Below the pieces are notes generated by a model that saw only the letters and a program-made list of their open reading frames with translations, was not told where the DNA came from and did not search any database. 64,000 bases of DNA, taken from NCBI GenBank assembly GCA_033060915.1, contig CM065384.1:11888001-11952000 (forward strand), in the 5' to 3' direction. Below, in pieces: positions 34,284-45,260 of the stretch (its first letter is position 1; each line of letters opens with the position of its first letter). Source of the DNA: Euryodendron excelsum. Lineage: Eukaryota > Streptophyta > Magnoliopsida > Ericales > Pentaphylacaceae. Made by a program: the position numbers and the translations under genes.

Positions 34284-35385
34284 AATTGGCATATAAGGTG
34301 GGAGATTTCACTAAAAACTAAGTGAACCATCAGCAAAAACTAGTATTCCTAAAAAACAAGTGGATGTTCTTAACAGCTTGAGGAGAAGGAAGTTTTTGGA
34401 TGAGTTCAATTTTGGCTCTATCGACTTCTATTCCCTTGCTCGAAACAATATGAATTAGGACAATCCCTTGTGTCATCACGAAGTGACACTTTTTCCAATT
34501 GAGAACCAAGTGGCTTTCAATACATCTTTCTAGAACTTTCTCTTAGTTGTCTAAACACTCCTAATAGGTATTCCCATATACAGAAAAGTCATCTATGAAG
34601 ACCTCAACAATACGCTGAACTATATCACTGAAAATGCTCATCATGCACCGTTGAAAGGTTGCCGATGCATTGCACAAACCAAAAGCCACGAGCTTGTAGG
34701 CATACGTCCCAAAAGGACAAGTGAATATAGTCTTATCGTAGTCCTTAAGTGCAATCTCAATTTGATTATAACCTGAATACCCATCTAGAAAGCAGTAAAA
34801 TGCCCTAGCAACGACCCCCTCTAAGACTTGGTCAAGGAATGGGAGGGAGAAGTAGTCCTTATGCGTCTCAGCATTCAAACACAGGTAATCAATAGACATA
34901 CGCCAACCAGTTTGAACCCTAGTTGGCACCAATTCATTCTTGTCTTTCAAAACCACCATGATGCCAGATTTCATAGGGACCACTTGGGTCGGACTAACTC
35001 ACTTTGAATTGGCGATAGGGTATATGATACCCACATCGAAAAGTTTCAACACTTCTCCTCGCACAAAATCTTTCATTATTGGGTTCAAGCGCCTTTGCAT
35101 CTGTCTAACAAGTTTAGCCTCGGACTCAAGATAGATTTTGTGTGTGCAAACAAGAGGACTAATACCATGTAAATCGGCGATGGTCTAACCAAGTGCTTTT
35201 TGGTATCTATGCAACACCAACTTCAAACTCTCCTCTTGGCCTATAGTAAGGCTAGAGGATATCATAACTGGATACGACTCTCCCTCTCCTAAGAATATGT
35301 ACTTTAAAGAGGAAGGAAGTGGCTTTCTTTTAGGAATTGGAGCCTTAAACTTCGAAGGTTCGGGATTTGTTACACTTGGCAACAA
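34284..35385 (-). pseudogene. Athila1 reverse transcriptase (broken)
   Basis: Read leftwards, 35385-35185 is the N-terminal lead (KRKPLPSSLKYIFLGEGESY) ending at a TAG in place of Trp at 35185-35187. A TGA for Trp is at 34999-35001. 34983-34561 is the palm: VPTRVQTGWRMSIDYLCLNA, FYCFLDGYSGYNQIEIALKD, TFTCPFGTYAYKLVAFGLCN with slight changes, and the catalytic FIDDFSVYGNTY with both Asp residues. 34560-34290 gives LNWKKCHFVMTQGIVL and the thumb up to PLYANC, where TatC interrupts. The domain is complete apart from stops; the downstream pol is at 8554-10260. Confidence 0.9.
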
Positions 35386-35599
35386 TGATTCAAAACTGGT
35401 GCCCCACTGACATTACGGGAACACTCTCCAGCCCAATAATATCTCTACCCATGGATTTACTCTCAATTGTGGGACTTTCTAGACCCTCACTCCAAACTAA
35501 TGCCCGTTCTAAAAAGTCGAATACATTCTTTTCAAAGAACTCCTACACGAGGATGTCAATTAAACTCACCTCTCGTATGTTTTCATATTCACCAGGTTG

Positions 35600-36115
35600 C
35601 TTACCCACATTGAAGATGTTCATTTAGACAGTCATGTGGCAAGGAAAGGACGGCCTAAGATGACCGAACTCTGGGGTTGGGTGTTAGAATTTACAACCGG
35701 GTGTGTGTCTAATACAATAAAATCAACGGGATAGTAGAATTTATCAACCTGAATGAGGACATCCTCTATCACACCCCTCGGTACTTGAATAGACCTATTA
35801 GCTAGCTCAAGAGTAATCCTGATGGCATGCAACTCTAGTGACCCCAGCTGTTGATAGACAGAATAGGGGAGCAAGTTGACACTAGCTCCCAGATCAAGTA
35901 AAGCATGGCCTATTTTGTGGTTCCCAATCATACATGATATAGCGGGATGACTAGGGTCTTCATATTTTGTGGTGGTGACCTGGGACTACAGGATAGCACT
36001 GGCTTGTTCAACTAGTAAGACATCATCTTTAATATGTAATCTCCTTTTCACAGCATATAAGTCCTTTAAGAACTTGGTGCAAAAGGGGATCTGCTTTATA
36101 GCATCAAGAATAGGA
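35600..36115 (-). pseudogene. Athila1 aspartic protease (broken)
   Basis: The stretch 36115-35950 reads VKINIPILDAIKQIPFCTKF, then the region before the active site. 35931-35632 reads MIGNHKIGHALLDLGASVNL with the D-L-G active-site triad (Athila proteases have Leu here), then LPYSVYQQLG, ANRSIQVPRGVIEDVLIQVD, FYYPVDFIVLD and VILGRPFLAT. The fold is covered end to end. An upstream stop near 35990 (AIL then stop) and frame changes separate it from gag. In this lineage protease lies between gag and RT, as here. Confidence 0.88.
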
Positions 36116-37842
36116 ATGTTTATCTTAACCTGCTTGAACAACTCGAAGATTTTAGAATTGATGGATTCCTATTTGGTTTGGTCAATTTATGAGGGAAGGG
36201 TGCATGAGATAGGACCTCTTTCTCACTCTCCTTAGACTTTTCAACTACAATATCCTTCTCTTTTTCTCTCTTAGGTGTGCTAGACTTCTCTTTCGGTTTC
36301 ACTACCCCACCCCCAGTGGAATCACTAGCTCTAGAAATGGCTTCGGGTTTCTCAATGGTTTTACCACTTCAAAAAGTAATAATCGCCTAAACTTGCTCAT
36401 GAGACGTGGTAAGATCAGTAACACCCTCACTCATGTGTGCTTGTCGAGTATGGTTAGGCTATGGTTGATCCAAGAAACATTCCTTCTCTCAAACAATCAA
36501 AGTTTGAGTCAATAGAGTCAACTGACTCTTTATGTCATCTAGAGTAGGACTTTGTTGCTCCAAAGTCTTGTTAACCCTCACATTCATCCCACTTTGTGTT
36601 TACATAAACTATTGTAAGGTGTCCTCCATAGATCTCGTATGAGACGTTTGATATGATGTGGAGGCTTGCGTGGGTGCTGTATAAGGTAGAGAAGGCCCTT
36701 GGTATGGTGGGGGTGGCGCTTGATATGGTTGCGGGGCAATGTTGCCACCACCCCCCTCCCCCCAACTGAGGTTTGGGTGATTGCGCCACCCAAGGTTATA
36801 TGTTCTAGAGTAAGGGTTCCCTTGTCCCCCTTGACTCGGGTTTGGCTTCCTGTATTGGTCAACTGTATTAGCTTGACTGTGCAAAATGTCCCAAAAAGTA
36901 AGGATTGTGGGGCACTTATCAGTTATATGAGAAGCATTATCACACACAGTATAGGGCTATGGAGCAAGTGGATCAATAGAGATGCTTTGCACTTGCTTAA
37001 GTGTTAGTGCCTCTATTTGTTTGGTTAGAGTGTTAGCAAATGCACTGAGCTTAGCATTAACATCATCTACCAAACTCAAGGTAAACTTCTATCTAGCTCT
37101 TTCAGTAGGTTGGGACTCGATGTTCGGCCTAATCCCTAGTGGTATTAGCTAAATAGTCAAAATACCTAAAAACTTCGTCGGGCGATTTGTTATGGAAATC
37201 TACAGCACGCATAGTCTCTACCAACACTTAAGTTGCGGTGTCAAAGATGAATAGAAAGTATTGATGACCCGATAAGACTCAAAACCATGGTGCGGGCAAG
37301 AATTCAGCAATGTCTTATAATGCTCCCAATAGTAAAAGAAAGTTTCCCCTTCGTGAGAGGCAAACTGAGAGATGTTGCGATGAATCGCTTTAGTACGGTG
37401 CTCGGGAAAAAATTTACACAAGAACTCAACTTGAAGCTATTTCCAAGTAGTGATAGAGAGAGGTCTTAAGGAGTCTTGGCATTATCCTTCAGAAAGAATG
37501 GGAAAATCTTAAGGTGGAATACCTCAGTAGGACAACTGTTACCATGGTAAAAAGGCAAACTTCCTCAAAGTCCTAGATGTGGCGGTACGAATTCTCAGGC
37601 TCTAACTCATGGAAATGTTATATGAGTTGGAACATTCATGGTTTGAAGTTTATAGTTTTTTGGTGAGTCAGAAAGACGATACATAAGGGTGGACTTTGTC
37701 GGATAGGGTTCATGTAATCTCAAAGAGACCGAGTAGGAGGTGTAGGAGCACCTCCGACAACTTGTGCACTTATATTACCCTTGGCACCCCTAACAATTTG
37801 CATATTACCATTGCCTTCAGGGACAATCGGTGGATCGGCCAT
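36116..37842 (-). pseudogene. Athila1 gag (broken)
   Basis: The likely start is the ATG at 37842 (MADPPIVPEGNGNMQIV). Stops and frame changes follow through 37720-37430, where pieces of the capsid domain can be read. 37421-37218 is the best capsid stretch: FFPEHRTKAIHRNISQFASH, FFYYWEHYKTLLNSCPHHGF, YRVINTFYSSLTPQ. 36975-36930 is a zinc knuckle, YTVCDNASHITDKCP, whose first Cys is now Tyr. 36900-36610 is Pro/Gln/Gly-rich (NPYSRTYNLGWRNHPNLSWG). 36302-36120 is a Lys/Glu-rich linker into protease. At about 570 codons its length is ordinary for Athila gag. Confidence 0.85.
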
Positions 37843-38361
37843 GGTATCTAATTTGTTGGGGTCTATAGAAAAAAGTCTACAAGATGAAGCTCGAACCCAA
37901 CTAAGCATACAATGCACAAATACGATAGGCAATCCGCACCTTAACAAACAAACCACAATCCTCAACCACCGACTTCCAACCTACCTCCAATCCCCATAGA
38001 AATATGCCACCAATTTAAACTCAATGTCTAGCCCACCTTCAATCTCTGCAGAATATAAACCGCCGATTAGCACATAGCACCAAACCTAGGTCTCCACTAA
38101 ACACCTACCCAATCTAATAAAATAAAACAACCCTAGATAACTATAAACAATCAATCTAATAAGAAGACCTAATATGCTTGCACATAGAAGGGATAGAACG
38201 AAGTCACCACATAAAGCGTGAGATCCCTTCATTATTGTAGAAGTATGGTGAAGTTGTTTCCTTCTGTCTGCACTTGCTTTAGCACTTTGGTGCTTTGCTT
38301 TTTTTATTTTTTATTTATATGCATGCCTAAGGTTCACTTTCTATATGCCTAAGCTGATGCT
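37843..38361 (-). other. Athila1 leader between primer site and gag
   Basis: About 0.5 kb has no recognisable coding sequence. In element sense it is the 5' untranslated region downstream of the primer site. Confidence 0.6.
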
Positions 38362-38379
38362 TCCCTGCTAACGACACCA
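38362..38379 (-). other. Athila1 primer binding site (tRNA-Asp type)
   Basis: The minus strand reads TGGTGTCGTTAGCAGGGA. It resembles the TGGCGCCGTTGCCGGGGA site typical of Athila, with four changes, and lies 5 bp inside the 5' LTR. Confidence 0.8.
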
Positions 38380-38384
38380 AAAAG

Positions 38385-39652
38385 AGATCGCCTTCAAGAT
38401 ATGCGATAGAAAAATCACAATCGAATTGTTCCAATGTAATATACTTGGAAGGTCTGAGGTCAATCCACAGGGAAGTCAGTCGGTGCTTCGGAAGGGAACT
38501 CTTGTTCAATCTAGCACAAACACAAAAGAACAAGAACAACTCCAAAGGCAAAAGCAAAATGGTTTTAGCTTGTAAATGTTGTTTGATTGTAAACTAGAGA
38601 AGGGAAAACAAATATTAAAACCATAATGAGAGAATCGTGGCATAGGACAGTTCGATTACTTGAGTATTTGATAGACCCAAAAGGTGTTGTGTTAACTCAA
38701 TTATTTGGTGACAACCTACACCTCTGAATCGGAAGGTTTTGCAATTAAAATGACTGAACGTTCTTTCACTTCATTCAAAGCATTCATATAAGGGATTCAA
38801 GCAAATCTCAAGCAAAACTAACATCATGCAAGAATCTACTAGAATATGATCATAAAAACTTAATTCTGAAAGGAAAGAATGAAGTAGAGAGAACCCATGA
38901 AATAAATAGATGTAAACAATAATCTCTTAATGGATAACCTTGTGAGACTATTCAAAACCCTAGTAACCTCCCTGTCCGTTGCCCATAAGAGTATTAGCTA
39001 CTCATAATAATTGGAGGCATTACTTGCAATGGAAGTAAACTTGATAATCTCTATTCAAAACTTGAAGTGATCCATGATAATAATGAGTACTGACCAAGAA
39101 CAACAAAAGAAGATAGGTTTTTCTCTCTATCAAAACTCTGAAAACTCTTCACCATTCATTTTTTTTTTTTTAACAAAATAGACAAATTTCCAACTTATAA
39201 TTACAAGAAGGTAGAAGGAAATAAAGCTGAAAAACCTAATTCGTGCCCGACTGTCAGGACAGTCCAAATCCTTTATCCTTTATCCTAACGGTGATACAAA
39301 TATTACACTCAATAACTCTTCGATCGTCAGGATGATCCCTACTCTTCGTCCTGACAATAAGCTTCATGGACCTTAGCTCCTTTCTAGTTATCAAGACAGT
39401 ATGAATCATCGTCCTGATGATAGGCAAAGCTAGTTCTAACACCTTCTCTGGTTGTCAAGATGGTATCAGTCCTCAACCTAACGGTTCACATTTTCTATGC
39501 TTGGCCTATTGCCTCCTACTACTTCAATTACCTACAAAAAGACACAAAATACTATTAAAACCAAATAAACACTTAATTTAACTTCTAAATAACTATTTGA
39601 GTCCTAACAAAAGTGAATTAAAATATATAACTACACTTTTATAATGTAATCA
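38385..39652 (-). repeat. Athila1 5' LTR (1268 bp)
   Basis: It is the partner of 4645-5924. The outer end is TGTAATCA next to GAGAC. The inner end has decayed from TGATTGCC to AGATCGCC. A TATA-like ATTATAAG (minus) lies at about 39195-39202, downstream of the hairpin cluster in element sense. Confidence 0.88.
39244..39487. promoter_or_regulatory. CGTCAGGACG inverted-repeat cluster in Athila1 5' LTR
   Basis: Four modules homologous to 5519-5757, for example CGATCGTCAGGATGATCC paired with TTCGTCCTGACAAT. They sit just upstream of the TATA-like site in element sense. Confidence 0.65.
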
Positions 39653-39657
39653 GAGAC
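39653..39657. repeat. Target site duplication of Athila1, right copy (GAGAC)
   Basis: Partner of GAGAT at 4640-4644. Confidence 0.75.
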
Positions 39658-40371
39658 GTCCAAAGGTAATGTTGTTTGAGTTAGGTTTGCCTGTTTCACC
39701 ATGTTTAGTGTGTGAGACCATGGAGCATGACACTGCAGCATACCCAATCATACCAGAAGTGCGACAGGTATTACATGGCCAAGTTGATGCAATTGGCCAA
39801 TATAGAGGGGGTATAATGATTAGAGGAGTGGGGGAAACTCCTACTCTAACACATATAACTAGGGGTAGCAATCATCCTAACTTTTGGTGGAGAAACGAGG
39901 GACCTAAAAACTCTAAAGCTTACTAAGGAGGGCCTCTAACCCTCAATCTTAACAACCCCAACCGGCACCACAACCATTCCAACCTACACAGTGGCAACCT
40001 CCTAATAGATGCATTGTAAAAGAAAATGTTAATCAATTGTCTAATGATTTGAAAGGGGTTACCAATAGGGTGCAGATCACAGAACAAACACTTGATCAAC
40101 ATACTAGTATGTTGAGAGACATTCAAAAGAATATAGCTATATTGTCTCAAGCAGCACCACAGGTACTGGGGAGATTTTTGGCCCAACAGCAACCAAACCC
40201 AAAATCTGCAAATTTAATTAAAACCAATCATGAGTAGGTACAAGCCATCACAACCCTTAGGAGTGGTAAGATCATTAATAAAATCATCTCTCCTATGAAA
40301 GAAAGCCCAAAGGGTAGTGATGAGAATGTGGGGTTGGGAAAAGAGTAAGAGGGAGAGAAGGAGTGAGAAAG
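39658..40371 (+). pseudogene. Athila2 gag, C-terminal part (broken)
   Basis: This continues the gag interrupted at 4645. It reads CLVCETMEHDTAAYPIIPEV, a zinc knuckle whose third Cys is now Tyr (CX2CX4HX4Y). Then come VDAIGQYRGG and NHPNFWWRNEGP, the Athila motif also seen in Athila1 gag. After a stop at about 39923, 40037-40237 gives a coil-like stretch (GVTNRVQITEQTLDQHTSML) and a Gln-rich part. A GA-rich tract near 40340-40375 corresponds to the Lys/Glu-rich gag-pro linker and is cut by TatB. Confidence 0.8.
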
Positions 40372-40376
40372 AGTAA
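40372..40376. repeat. Target site duplication of TatB, left copy (AGTAA)
   Basis: It borders the TatB end TGTCGCTCCC. The partner is AGCAA at 57463-57467, one transition apart. Confidence 0.75.
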
Positions 40377-40899
40377 TGTCGCTCCCAGATTTTTCGCACT
40401 CGAGAAATACACACACAAGCGGAAAAAATACTATACTCTCTCGTTAGAACTCACCCTCCCAGAAGAATGAGTGCGACTAGGTTTGAATTGAAAATTGATT
40501 TGAATAAAGGACTTTCGGAAAAACATTTGGAGTCGCCACCTAACTTGATTAAGGTGAGTCAGGTCACCTAAAACTAAGCACAATCCAAAAACTACACTTA
40601 GGGTTTTTGAAAATACTTCCTCAAGGGAGGGTTTTTAATAAAAACAGGTTGTTTGGCAACCTTTAAAAAATATACAAGCCCTTTTTTGAAAATAACTCTA
40701 ATTTGGTCTTTGAAAACAGTGATCCTAGGTTCGGAGGTTGGTCACGTGTAGGGAAGACGCACTAAGCCATCACCCTACCCCGCCCTTGCGGCACTTACAT
40801 GTCTATTCACCCTAGATTCACCTATGAGAGCCTACGATTAACAAATGTCTAATTCTATCCACTTTAGAAAACAATTTTGAAAAGAATGATACACGATAT

Positions 40900-42780
40900 G
40901 CAATTACAAGAGAAAGAGAGTTGGAAAATAGATTTGAAAAGAAATTGATTTGAATTAAAAAGAACTTTGAAAAGATAGATTTGAAATTAAAAAGTTTTAG
41001 AAATTGGAAATAGAGATTTAAAAATAGATTTTTAGAATTGAAAACTTGAAATAGATTATGGAATTGGAAGTTGAAAATAAGTTATAGAATCAGAGATTTG
41101 AAAAAGATTGTGACCGCACCCATGAGGGTTGCCTACGTATCTCTTTGGAGGAATCAGGTCAGTCGTAGTTCAGACAGAGTTTGATAAAAAATAGAAGATT
41201 TTGATTGGAAGAAAGAAATTTTGATTTGGAATTCGAATTGGAAGATTAGAAAATCAGGATTGAACTTAGGCCTGGAATTGAACTTGAAAGAGGATTTGAC
41301 CATTGGAAGAGAACTTGGACTAGATTTAGAAAGATAGAGTTTTATGAAACCTCGACTTAAGAAAGATAGGATTTAGGAAGTACTTGAGACTCGAGAGCGA
41401 TTTGACTTGAATGTTCGACTTGGAATATTAGGAAAGATTGGATTTAGGAAAGATCCGAATTAGGAAAGTTTCAAAATAGGAAAGTTTCATTTTAGAAAAG
41501 TTTCGTTTTAGGAAAGTTTTGGTTTATGAAAGTTTCGATTTGGAAATATTTTTGAAATAGGAAAGTTTAGAATAGGAAAAGTTTTGAAATTGGAAAGGTT
41601 TCGATTTAGGAAATATTTTTGAAATAGGAAAGTTCTGAAGTAGGAAATATTTAAAAGTTGGAAAGTTTAGACTAAAGAAAGTTTTGGATTTGAAAAGTTT
41701 TAACTTAGAATTGTTTCGAATTTACAAAGTTTTGACTTAAGGAAATTTTGAATTTGAAAAGATTTAAAATTTAGAAAGTTTAGAATTTTAAAAAGATTCG
41801 AAGTTTGAGATTTTTAAATTCTTGAAATTAGGAAAGGTTTAAGTTTAAGAAAGATTTGAAGATTTGAATTTGGAACGTTGAAATTTGGAAAGGTATGGAA
41901 TTAGGAAAAGGTTGGTTTAGGGAAGATTTGGAAGCTTAAAGTTTAAGGAAAGATATAAAAGTTTAGGTTTTGGAAATGTATGGTTTAGGAACGTACGAGA
42001 TTAGGAAGGAGTGGATTAGGAAAGGTTTAGACTAGGAAGGATTGAGATTCCTATTTCCTAAAACAAGGGATTAGATTTTGTTTCTAAAAGAGGTGTTTTG
42101 ATTTTGTTTCCAAAAACGGAGGATTGGATCTAGTTTTCTAAAAGGGAAGATTGGATTTGGTTTCCTAAAGGGAAGATTGGATTTGGCAAGGATTTGAAAA
42201 GATGAAGTTTTTTGAAAATCCTAGATTTTGAAGACTACAGTTTTGACATAGAAAAGAGATTTTTGGAAACTTATGATTTTTTATGTAAAAGGGGAGATTT
42301 TGGGAACCTAGGTTTTAAGGCAAGAGTGGAAATCATGTTTTGAGAAAGGAAATTAGGGTTTCTTAATCGTGGGTTCTAGGGTTTGACTTGGACTCTAAGA
42401 AAAGAGATTTTGGAAAGTGAGCTTCTAGAAAGGGAAATTTTTGGAAAGCAATCCTAGAGAGGAGTGTTTAGAAAGTAAACTTGAAAAGAGAGTTTTTCGA
42501 AAGGGATTTTGGAAAGTAAAAGTTTGAGAGAGTTTTTGGAAGGAGATCTTAAAAAGGAGTTTTTGGAAAGCGAATTTGGAAAAAAGAATTTTTGGAAAGG
42601 AGTTTTGAAAAGAGTTTTGGAAAATAGATTTTTGAAGGGAATTTTTGAAAACAATTTTGGAAAGGAATTTTGAGAAGGAGATTGGAGAGAGTTTTTAGAA
42701 AGTATGTTACAAAAAAGGTTTTCTAGAAAGAGAGATTTTTGAAAATAAAGTTTTTGAAAAGTCTTGAAAAATATCTCACT
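40900..42780. repeat. purine-rich quasi-repeat in Tat-like LTR leader
   Basis: Dozens of degenerate short units built on GGAAAGTTT, TTTAGGAAAG and GATTTGGA keep nearly all purines other than T-runs on one strand. Equivalent blocks are 1-1660, 53170-55030 and, inverted, 20880-21800 and 32640-33600. It lies downstream of the TATA box in element sense. Confidence 0.75.
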
Positions 42781-43235
42781 TTCCTAAAGCAATTCTAACC
42801 GTAAGAAGGTTAGAACCACTTTAAGATAGTGGTTTTGAAAACAACCAAGATTTGAAAATATGGACTAAATTGGTCACTTTAAATGTAACACTTTCTTAAA
42901 GCAACCCTAACCATAAAAAGGCTAGAATCACCCTAGTATTGTGATTTTGAAAACAAGTTTTGAAAAAGACGATTTTGATGCAAGTTTGAAAACGATGTTA
43001 ATGCAAGTTTTGAAAACGAGTTTGCAAACTAATTTTAGAAGAATGCAAGATGATGATATGCACAATGCAAGTTGGGGTCATGAACATACAAGGTTAAAGG
43101 CTGCACCACATAATCAAGAGGGCCGAACCCACGTGGTCTCTAGTTAGACTAAAAGAAAGCCCCCGACACGGTGACCTCCAATAGCCTAATCCTACATATG
43201 GACTAGGAAGTCCCTTGTTTCAAGCATGCAAGAAA

Positions 43236-43247
43236 GGGGGGGGGGGG
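43236..43247. repeat. poly-G tract (12 G), TatB 3' LTR
   Basis: Same position as 2232-2244 and 55506-55522. Confidence 0.95.
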
Positions 43248-43671
43248 AAGAAGATGGAGGATTAAAATAGAAGAAAATCCAAGTGGGTTCGGAAGAAGAA
43301 AGGAGAATAGAGATGGGGAAGATGCGCAAACTTAAATAGAGAGCCTACCTTGCATCTTCTTTATTTGCTTTGCTTTGCGTGCTTTATTTTCCTTGCTTTA
43401 CTTCGGTCTTCGCTTCAGTCTTCGTCTTGATCTTTGGGAACTTGTCTTGATCTTCGAGAGCTTCGGGTTGCAGCACTTCAAGTCTTTAATGGAGGCTTTG
43501 GAGGCTAGTGTATGAGTGTATGGGAGTATATGAGAGCTAGGGTTTGTGTATGGGGGCTAGGGTTTAGAAAACCTAAAGAAAGCTAGGGTTTAGGGAGGTT
43601 ACGAGCTCTGTATATCGAAGAGTAGGGTTTTTCGATTTTTACGGACCTCTTTCATGCTGGAAGAGGCTTTG

Positions 43672-43679
43672 TATTTATA
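43672..43679 (-). promoter_or_regulatory. TATA box, TatB 3' LTR
   Basis: The minus strand reads TATAAATA. The TatB 5' LTR has TATTTCTA at 55949-55956 instead, so the copy that would drive the element has lost it. Confidence 0.65.
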
Positions 43680-43769
43680 GACAGAGGAATGACATGGCGC
43701 CTGTTGCAGTGGCGCTAGGCCAAAAAACCTTCTAGCACCACTAAGAGTGGCGCCAGGCCAAATTTTGTC

Positions 43770-43794
43770 TTGGCGCCACTACTAGTGGCATCAG
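43770..43794. promoter_or_regulatory. GGCGCC hairpin, TatB 3' LTR
   Basis: TTGGCGCCACT, ACT, AGTGGCATCAG: one arm has decayed. More GTGGCGCC words lie at about 43705-43757, between this hairpin and the TATA box. Confidence 0.6.
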
Positions 43795-44044
43795 CCACTT
43801 AGTAAAGTTTTAAGGTCGGAAAGCAACGTATCTTTAGAAGATTTGGGCACCTGTACTAGTGACTACCATGTAATTTTTAGCCTAGCTTCATTAAGAGTGA
43901 CTCCAAAAGGTTCGGGAATGACTTAAAGGGGCTGGGCATGATCCGAAAGGCCGTAAAGGGACAAGAACACTTAGAATAGTGTCCCGGAGATAACAGACTT
44001 GAAAATTGATGACAGGATGTGTTGGAAGGGTTGACCGGGCCATT

Positions 44045-44395
44045 AGGGGCAAAACGATTAATCAGGTTGGAATGCTGCCGCGACGGACTCAAAATGTCCC
44101 AGAAGAAGACTTGAGGTTTGGAAGCATTATTTAGAATGTCCAAGGAGGTTACCGGTTTGATACCCAGAGCCGGTGTGGTCGAAAATGGCAACCGACCCAC
44201 CCGCCAGGGGCAAAACGGTCATTTTGCATTGGGTTTGCCAGAATTGACTTAGAATGATCTGAAAAGATAATGGAAGGTTGAGAATACTATAAGAAGCATT
44301 CTTGGGATGTTACCGGTTTGATACCCAGAGTCGGTGTGGTTCTCGGGGCATTCGGATGCCTAGGGATAAAATGATCATCTTGACTGGAAAGTCTC
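44045..44395. repeat. two ~165-bp tandem units in TatB U3
   Basis: Each unit contains TTACCGGTTTGATACCCAGA followed by the (A/G)CCGGTGTGGT-type end, at about 44147 and 44312. The spacing is about 165 bp. Confidence 0.65.
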
Positions 44396-44657
44396 AAAAT
44401 TGGCTCGAAATAAACTAGAAGGCACCTAATCATGCCGGATTACCTTTAAGACAATCTTGGAAACGTGGACTTATCGTTCTGAGGACTTAGGTACTTTCTC
44501 AAGAAGCGTGCCAAAAATGGGCCTAGGGGCAGTTTGGTCATTTTTCACCGAAGTGGGCTAGTAGGTACCGGTGTTAACCTGAGTTTTGAGTGTTTCTACC
44601 ACTCTAACGGCGTTCCTGTGATACAGGGGTTTGTTGGCAATTCCCTATATCGATTTG

Positions 44658-44729
44658 TTTACGAGTACTTCCGCTACTCTAACGGTTGTGATGTTTACGA
44701 GTACTTTCGCTACTTTGACGGTTCGCGAT
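44658..44729. repeat. 36-bp U3 subrepeats, TatB 3' LTR
   Basis: TTTACGAGTACTT begins at 44658 and again at 44694. A third related CCACTCTAACGG word is upstream at about 44600. Confidence 0.75.
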
Positions 44730-45242
44730 CATTCCTCAGACTGCCTGATCTCAGAAAACTGCTAAATGGACTTAGCGCCTTAGGAACCAACTTTCTCAAA
44801 AGGTGTGTTGAAACAGACATTTCTGCATTGGTGGGCTAGCAGGCGCCAATGGTGGACCGTTCTACCATGTCAAGGACTTGGGGTCTCGTCCTGGTCGACA
44901 GGTTTGAAGGGACTTACCATTCTGAAGAATTCACTCGAAAACATGTCGAACATAATAGACTTACTGTCTTGAGGAATCAACTTTCTCGAGGGAGGGATTG
45001 GAATTGGAATTGGACTTGAAAAAGGGGACTTACTGTCTTCGAGAAGACGTGCCTATTGGAATTGGACCGAACAATGCCCCCAAGGGCATTTGGGTCCTTT
45101 TGCCTCTATTTGGGCCCAAAGGGCCCGCTAAGTGATTGATTGACGGGATTCGAATTGGAAAACTGGAATACACCCCTATTGACTTGAACTCGAGTCTGGA
45201 CAGACTAGAGACTGCCAAACGGGCAAAAATGGGGTGCTTACA

Positions 45243-45260
45243 GATGCCTCTCTTTTTTTG
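45243..45260 (-). other. TatB polypurine tract
   Basis: The minus strand reads GACAAAAAAAGAGAGGCATC directly before the LTR start TGTAAGCACCCC. Confidence 0.8.

Larger units (their letters stand above)
4645..39652 (-). mobile_element. Athila1: complete minus-strand Athila element carrying TatC and Tekay
   Basis: It is bounded by LTRs at 4645-5924 and 38385-39652, with TGATTG...CAATCA ends and target duplications GAGAT/GAGAC. In element sense (right to left) it has 5' LTR, tRNA-Asp-type primer site, leader, gag, protease, RT, RNase H, integrase, non-coding region with a short env-like tail, polypurine tract and 3' LTR. TatC (10266-34278) interrupts pol between RT and RNase H. Without that insertion and its extra 5 bp the element is 10990 bp, normal for Athila. 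All ORFs carry stops or frameshifts. It lies within the gag of Athila2 in the opposite direction. Confidence 0.9.
40377..45242 (-). repeat. TatB 3' LTR (4866 bp)
   Basis: The plus strand starts TGTCGCTCCCAG and ends GGTGCTTACA. It contains the purine-rich leader (about 40900-42780), a G12 tract, an intact TATA box at 43672, GGCGCC palindromes, two about 165-bp U3 units (44045-44395) and 36-bp subrepeats. Confidence 0.92.
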
